Source: Elioraea sp. Yellowstone
GTDB lineage: Bacteria > Pseudomonadota > Alphaproteobacteria > Acetobacterales > Acetobacteraceae
Length of the DNA stretch: 39,603 nt
Assembly (NCBI RefSeq): GCF_006704265.1
Contig: NZ_VIKA01000017.1
Span: 1-39,603, forward strand
Direction: 5' to 3'
Below, in pieces: positions 37,174 through 39,603 of the stretch. How positions within the stretch are numbered: position 1 is the stretch's first letter; each line of letters starts with the position of its first letter. The notes under the pieces are model-generated. The model had not been told where the DNA came from. It saw nothing but the letters and a program-made list of their open reading frames with translations, and did no database searches. The translations under genes were made by a program, and so were the position numbers.

Positions 37174-39603
37174 CTACCTTGTCTCGCGCGCGATCACCGC
37201 CAAGGCCGCGGCGCTGATCGAGATCTGCGACAGGAGTTGCGTGAGGTCGCGGATGAAGCCCCAGGTCTCGAAGGGCGAGGGGTCCTGCGGCACCACCACC
37301 AGCGAGCCGGGCGGGATCGGCTCCGGCGAGAAGCTCCAGGACGACAGCCCGGCCGGACGCGTCTGTCCGTTCGGCAGCACCACGAAGGCGCGCGAGATGT
37401 CGGCGAAGCGCTGCGGCCCGCCCGCCGCCTCGACATAGTCGCTGGCACGGCGCCCGGAGCGGAACTGCAGGGCGCCGGGGTTCAGCACCGCGCCGACGAC
37501 GCTGACGTCGTTCGGCCGCTTCGGCACGACCAGGACGTCGCCGGGCTCGAGCAGCAGATCGAGCTCGGGCCGCGCGGCCAGCACGGCGGGGTTCGCCTCC
37601 ACCACCATCCGCCCCGCCGCGCGCGCCTCGCGCAGGCTGGCCGCGAGTTCGCGCCCGGCCCGGATCGCATCGCCCAGGTCGACCGCATTCCGCCCCGCCG
37701 GCGCCGACACGGCACGCCCCGCGGCGACCTGCAGCAGGCTCGTCTCGAGCTCGCGCGCGGTGCGCTCGAACCCCTCCTGCTGGCGCAGCCGCACGCTCTC
37801 GCGGGTGAACACCGCGCCGTAGGGATAGGCCTCGCGCGTCAGCCCGCCGGCGCGCTGGATCAGGTCGGAGAGCCGCTCGCCGCGGCGGATGTCGTAGACG
37901 CCGGGACGCACGAACTCGCCGGCGAGCCGCACCGGCCCGGTGTCGCGGTCGATGAAGAGGCGCGCAAAGCGCACGGAGTCGCGCGGGGCGACGCGCACGG
38001 CGGCGAAGTTGCGCGAGTCGATGTCGAGCAGGAAGCGCTCCACCGGCGCGACCGAGGCACCCTCCACGCGCACCACCCGCGTCACTTCGACGTTGCGCAG
38101 ATCGGCGTTCTCCGTCGGCCCGCCGGCGACCGCGAGCAGATCGGCAAGCGTCGCCTCCTCGGCGAGCGGATAGACGCCCGGCCGGCGCACCTCGCCGGTC
38201 AGCAGCACCGCGGTTTCGAGCGCGGCGGCAGCGAGATCGGGATGCTCGACGAACGGCTCGGGGCAGCCGACAGGCCCTCCCTCGATCACGCCGAGCCCGG
38301 TGACATTGGCGAAGCGCTCGGGGCTGCCGGCGGCCAGCACCGCAAGCTGGGCCAGCGCCAGGCAGTCTTCGGGCGGGGCCTCGCCGCGCAGCACGCGCTG
38401 CACCGCGGGGCCCGACAGCCAGGCGATCTCGGCGCGCCCGAGCAGCACCACCTCGTCCTCGTCGGCGAGCGGGATATCGCCCTGGCCCGCGAGCAGCCGG
38501 CCGAGATCGAAGGGCTGCACGCGCTTGAGCCGGGTGGCCGGATCGACCCGGATCAGCGCGGCGAAGCGCAGATAGGGGTCGGGCCGGATCTGGCGCGGAT
38601 CGCCGACCAGCCGGCGGAGCGTCGGCGCGGCGCCGCGCGAGCGCATCTGCGGCAGCAGCACATGGCCGGAGAGCCGCACCTGCCCGACCAGCGCCTGAAG
38701 GCTCGGCAGCACCATCACGAGGTCGCCCCGGCGCAGCGCGCGATCCGGCGCCACCTCGGCGAAGGACGATCGGCCGGCGGCGTCGAACTGCTGGAGCAGG
38801 AAGCGCACGCCCTGCGGCCGCAGCGTGTCGCCGGCGAGCGCCAGCGCCTCGCGCAGCGGCAGCACCGGCACCTCGGGCGGCAGTTCGTAGATGGCGGGCC
38901 GGCCGACCTCGCCGGCGATCGCCACGGTGCCGCCGAGCGGCGGCACGACGATCCGGTCGCCGGCGGTCAGCGACAGGTCGGGCGCCTCGCCGCGCCCCGA
39001 CAGCACGCCGTAGAGATCGACCCGACGCGCGCCTGCCGGCCCCTCGACGCGGATCGCACGCAAGCTGCCGGTGCGCTTCACGCCGCCCGCAGCGGCGAGC
39101 GCGTCCAGCACCGAGGCGAGGCTGGTCAGCGCCTGGAACCCGGGCCGCAGCACCTCGCCGCCGACGAAGACCTGCACCTGGCGCACCGCGCCGACGGTGA
39201 CGAAGGCCTCGGTGCCGGGCAATTCACGCGCGAGCCGCACGGCAAGCTCGGCCCGCAGCTCGCCGAGGCGCCGTCCGGCCGCGGCGATCGGCGCGAGATC
39301 GGGCAGCATGAGCCGGCCGTCGCGGTCGATCCGCGCCGCGATCGTGCGCGCGACCCGCCCGCGCAGCGTGACGATGATCTCGTCATCCGGACCGAGCACA
39401 TAGGCGTCGGGCAGCGCGCCGACCGCACCGGGCCCGCCTGCGGGCAAGGCAGCGAAGGTGTCGTAGCCGAACTGGCGCAGCCGCGGCGCGCCGGGCGGCA
39501 GGCGCGGAGCGTAGAACGCCTCGACCGGCGAGTCCGGCTCGGTCGGCGGTGCCGCGACCGGGGCTTCGCTCGGGGCGTCGCCGGGCCGCACCGGCAGCGG
39601 CAC
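37174..39603 (-). CDS. Polysaccharide export protein with multiple SLBB domains (Wza-like), 5' truncated by window edge
   Basis: At least 809 residues; the N-terminus is off the window. A Pro-rich segment leads to a Poly_export domain (YVLGPDDEIIVTLRGRVARTIAARIDRDGRLMLPDLAPI and AFVTVGAVRQVQVFVGGEVLRPGF). At least three SLBB domains follow, marked by GEVGRPAIYELP, GEVRRPGVYPLAEEATLADLLAVAGG, GEFVRPGVYDIRRGERLSDLIQRAGG and GAVLNPGALQFRSG. The C-terminus is a membrane helix-like tail (LTQLLSQISISAAALAVIARE). Such proteins act in the outer-membrane/periplasmic channel for exopolysaccharide. It ends 46 bp before the TsuA-like gene on the same strand and may belong with YjbH (31303) and YjbF (22376). 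Confidence 0.88.
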   Translation of the reverse strand: MPLPVRPGDAPSEAPVAAPPTEPDSPVEAFYAPRLPPGAPRLRQFGYDTFAALPAGGPGAVGALPDAYVLGPDDEIIVTLRGRVARTIAARIDRDGRLMLPDLAPIAAAGRRLGELRAELAVRLARELPGTEAFVTVGAVRQVQVFVGGEVLRPGFQALTSLASVLDALAAAGGVKRTGSLRAIRVEGPAGARRVDLYGVLSGRGEAPDLSLTAGDRIVVPPLGGTVAIAGEVGRPAIYELPPEVPVLPLREALALAGDTLRPQGVRFLLQQFDAAGRSSFAEVAPDRALRRGDLVMVLPSLQALVGQVRLSGHVLLPQMRSRGAAPTLRRLVGDPRQIRPDPYLRFAALIRVDPATRLKRVQPFDLGRLLAGQGDIPLADEDEVVLLGRAEIAWLSGPAVQRVLRGEAPPEDCLALAQLAVLAAGSPERFANVTGLGVIEGGPVGCPEPFVEHPDLAAAALETAVLLTGEVRRPGVYPLAEEATLADLLAVAGGPTENADLRNVEVTRVVRVEGASVAPVERFLLDIDSRNFAAVRVAPRDSVRFARLFIDRDTGPVRLAGEFVRPGVYDIRRGERLSDLIQRAGGLTREAYPYGAVFTRESVRLRQQEGFERTARELETSLLQVAAGRAVSAPAGRNAVDLGDAIRAGRELAASLREARAAGRMVVEANPAVLAARPELDLLLEPGDVLVVPKRPNDVSVVGAVLNPGALQFRSGRRASDYVEAAGGPQRFADISRAFVVLPNGQTRPAGLSSWSFSPEPIPPGSLVVVPQDPSPFETWGFIRDLTQLLSQISISAAALAVIARETR

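Overview
The window is GC-rich DNA (roughly 70% G+C by eye) from an alphaproteobacterium, most likely a member of the Acetobacteraceae or a nearby Rhodospirillales lineage. The gene content fits that call: a CaiB-type CoA-transferase, a TctC/Bug binding protein, a PQQ-type sugar dehydrogenase with a dihaem cytochrome, a Sox/flavocytochrome sulfur module, YjbF/YjbH exopolysaccharide proteins and the typical codon use. The taxonomic call is inference; no rRNA gene is present. One tRNA gene (Gln, anticodon TTG) lies at 16239-16313.

Layout. 1-9908: chromosomal metabolism. It holds the end of a protein with a receiver domain, a YghX-like dienelactone hydrolase, a cysteine-dioxygenase-like cupin, a thioesterase, an APH(6)-like kinase and a DUF465 protein. 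A tight minus-strand operon follows (CoA-transferase, alpha/beta hydrolase, DinB, YheT-like hydrolase), divergent from a TctC binding protein and an aldehyde dehydrogenase. 9909-10264: a palindromic repeat between convergent genes. 10265-13960: a four-gene peptide/nickel-type ABC importer with every junction a 4-nt stop/start overlap and no binding protein. 14082-20305: a CDF metal exporter, a serine hydrolase, tRNA-Gln, a diguanylate cyclase, and a sorbosone-type dehydrogenase coupled to a dihaem cytochrome c.

20306-25576 is an accessory, rearranged stretch. It contains two decayed IS3-type transposase pieces, an intact WecA/MraY-like sugar-phosphate transferase convergent with a YjbF lipoprotein, and an intact chromate transporter chrA. 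Two copies of the palindromic repeat bracket chrA, the upstream one sitting at the junction of a PEP-mutase-like N-terminus and a ChrB C-terminus. 25577-30839 returns to housekeeping and signalling genes: DUF547, a sensor kinase, a dienelactone hydrolase, polyprenyl diphosphate synthase, DUF2007 and a TrmN6-like methyltransferase that seems to start at CTG. A decayed IS5-type transposase follows.

31303-39603 (all minus strand) combines two themes. The outer genes are for polysaccharide export: a large SLBB/Wza-like protein at the right edge and YjbH at the left. Between them is a compact sulfur module in transcription order: TsuA/YeeE-like thiosulfate importer, monohaem cytochrome c, flavocytochrome c sulfide dehydrogenase, soxY, soxZ. 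SoxXA, SoxB and SoxCD are absent from the window. A three-hairpin GC palindrome array between soxZ and yjbH supplies the only ATG for yjbH.

The items most worth following up are the composite palindromic repeat family (three copies, arms changing while pairing is kept), the chimeric ORF it creates upstream of chrA, the reduced Sox/Fcc module with a SoxY ending GGCLT inside an export locus, and two unusual translation starts.
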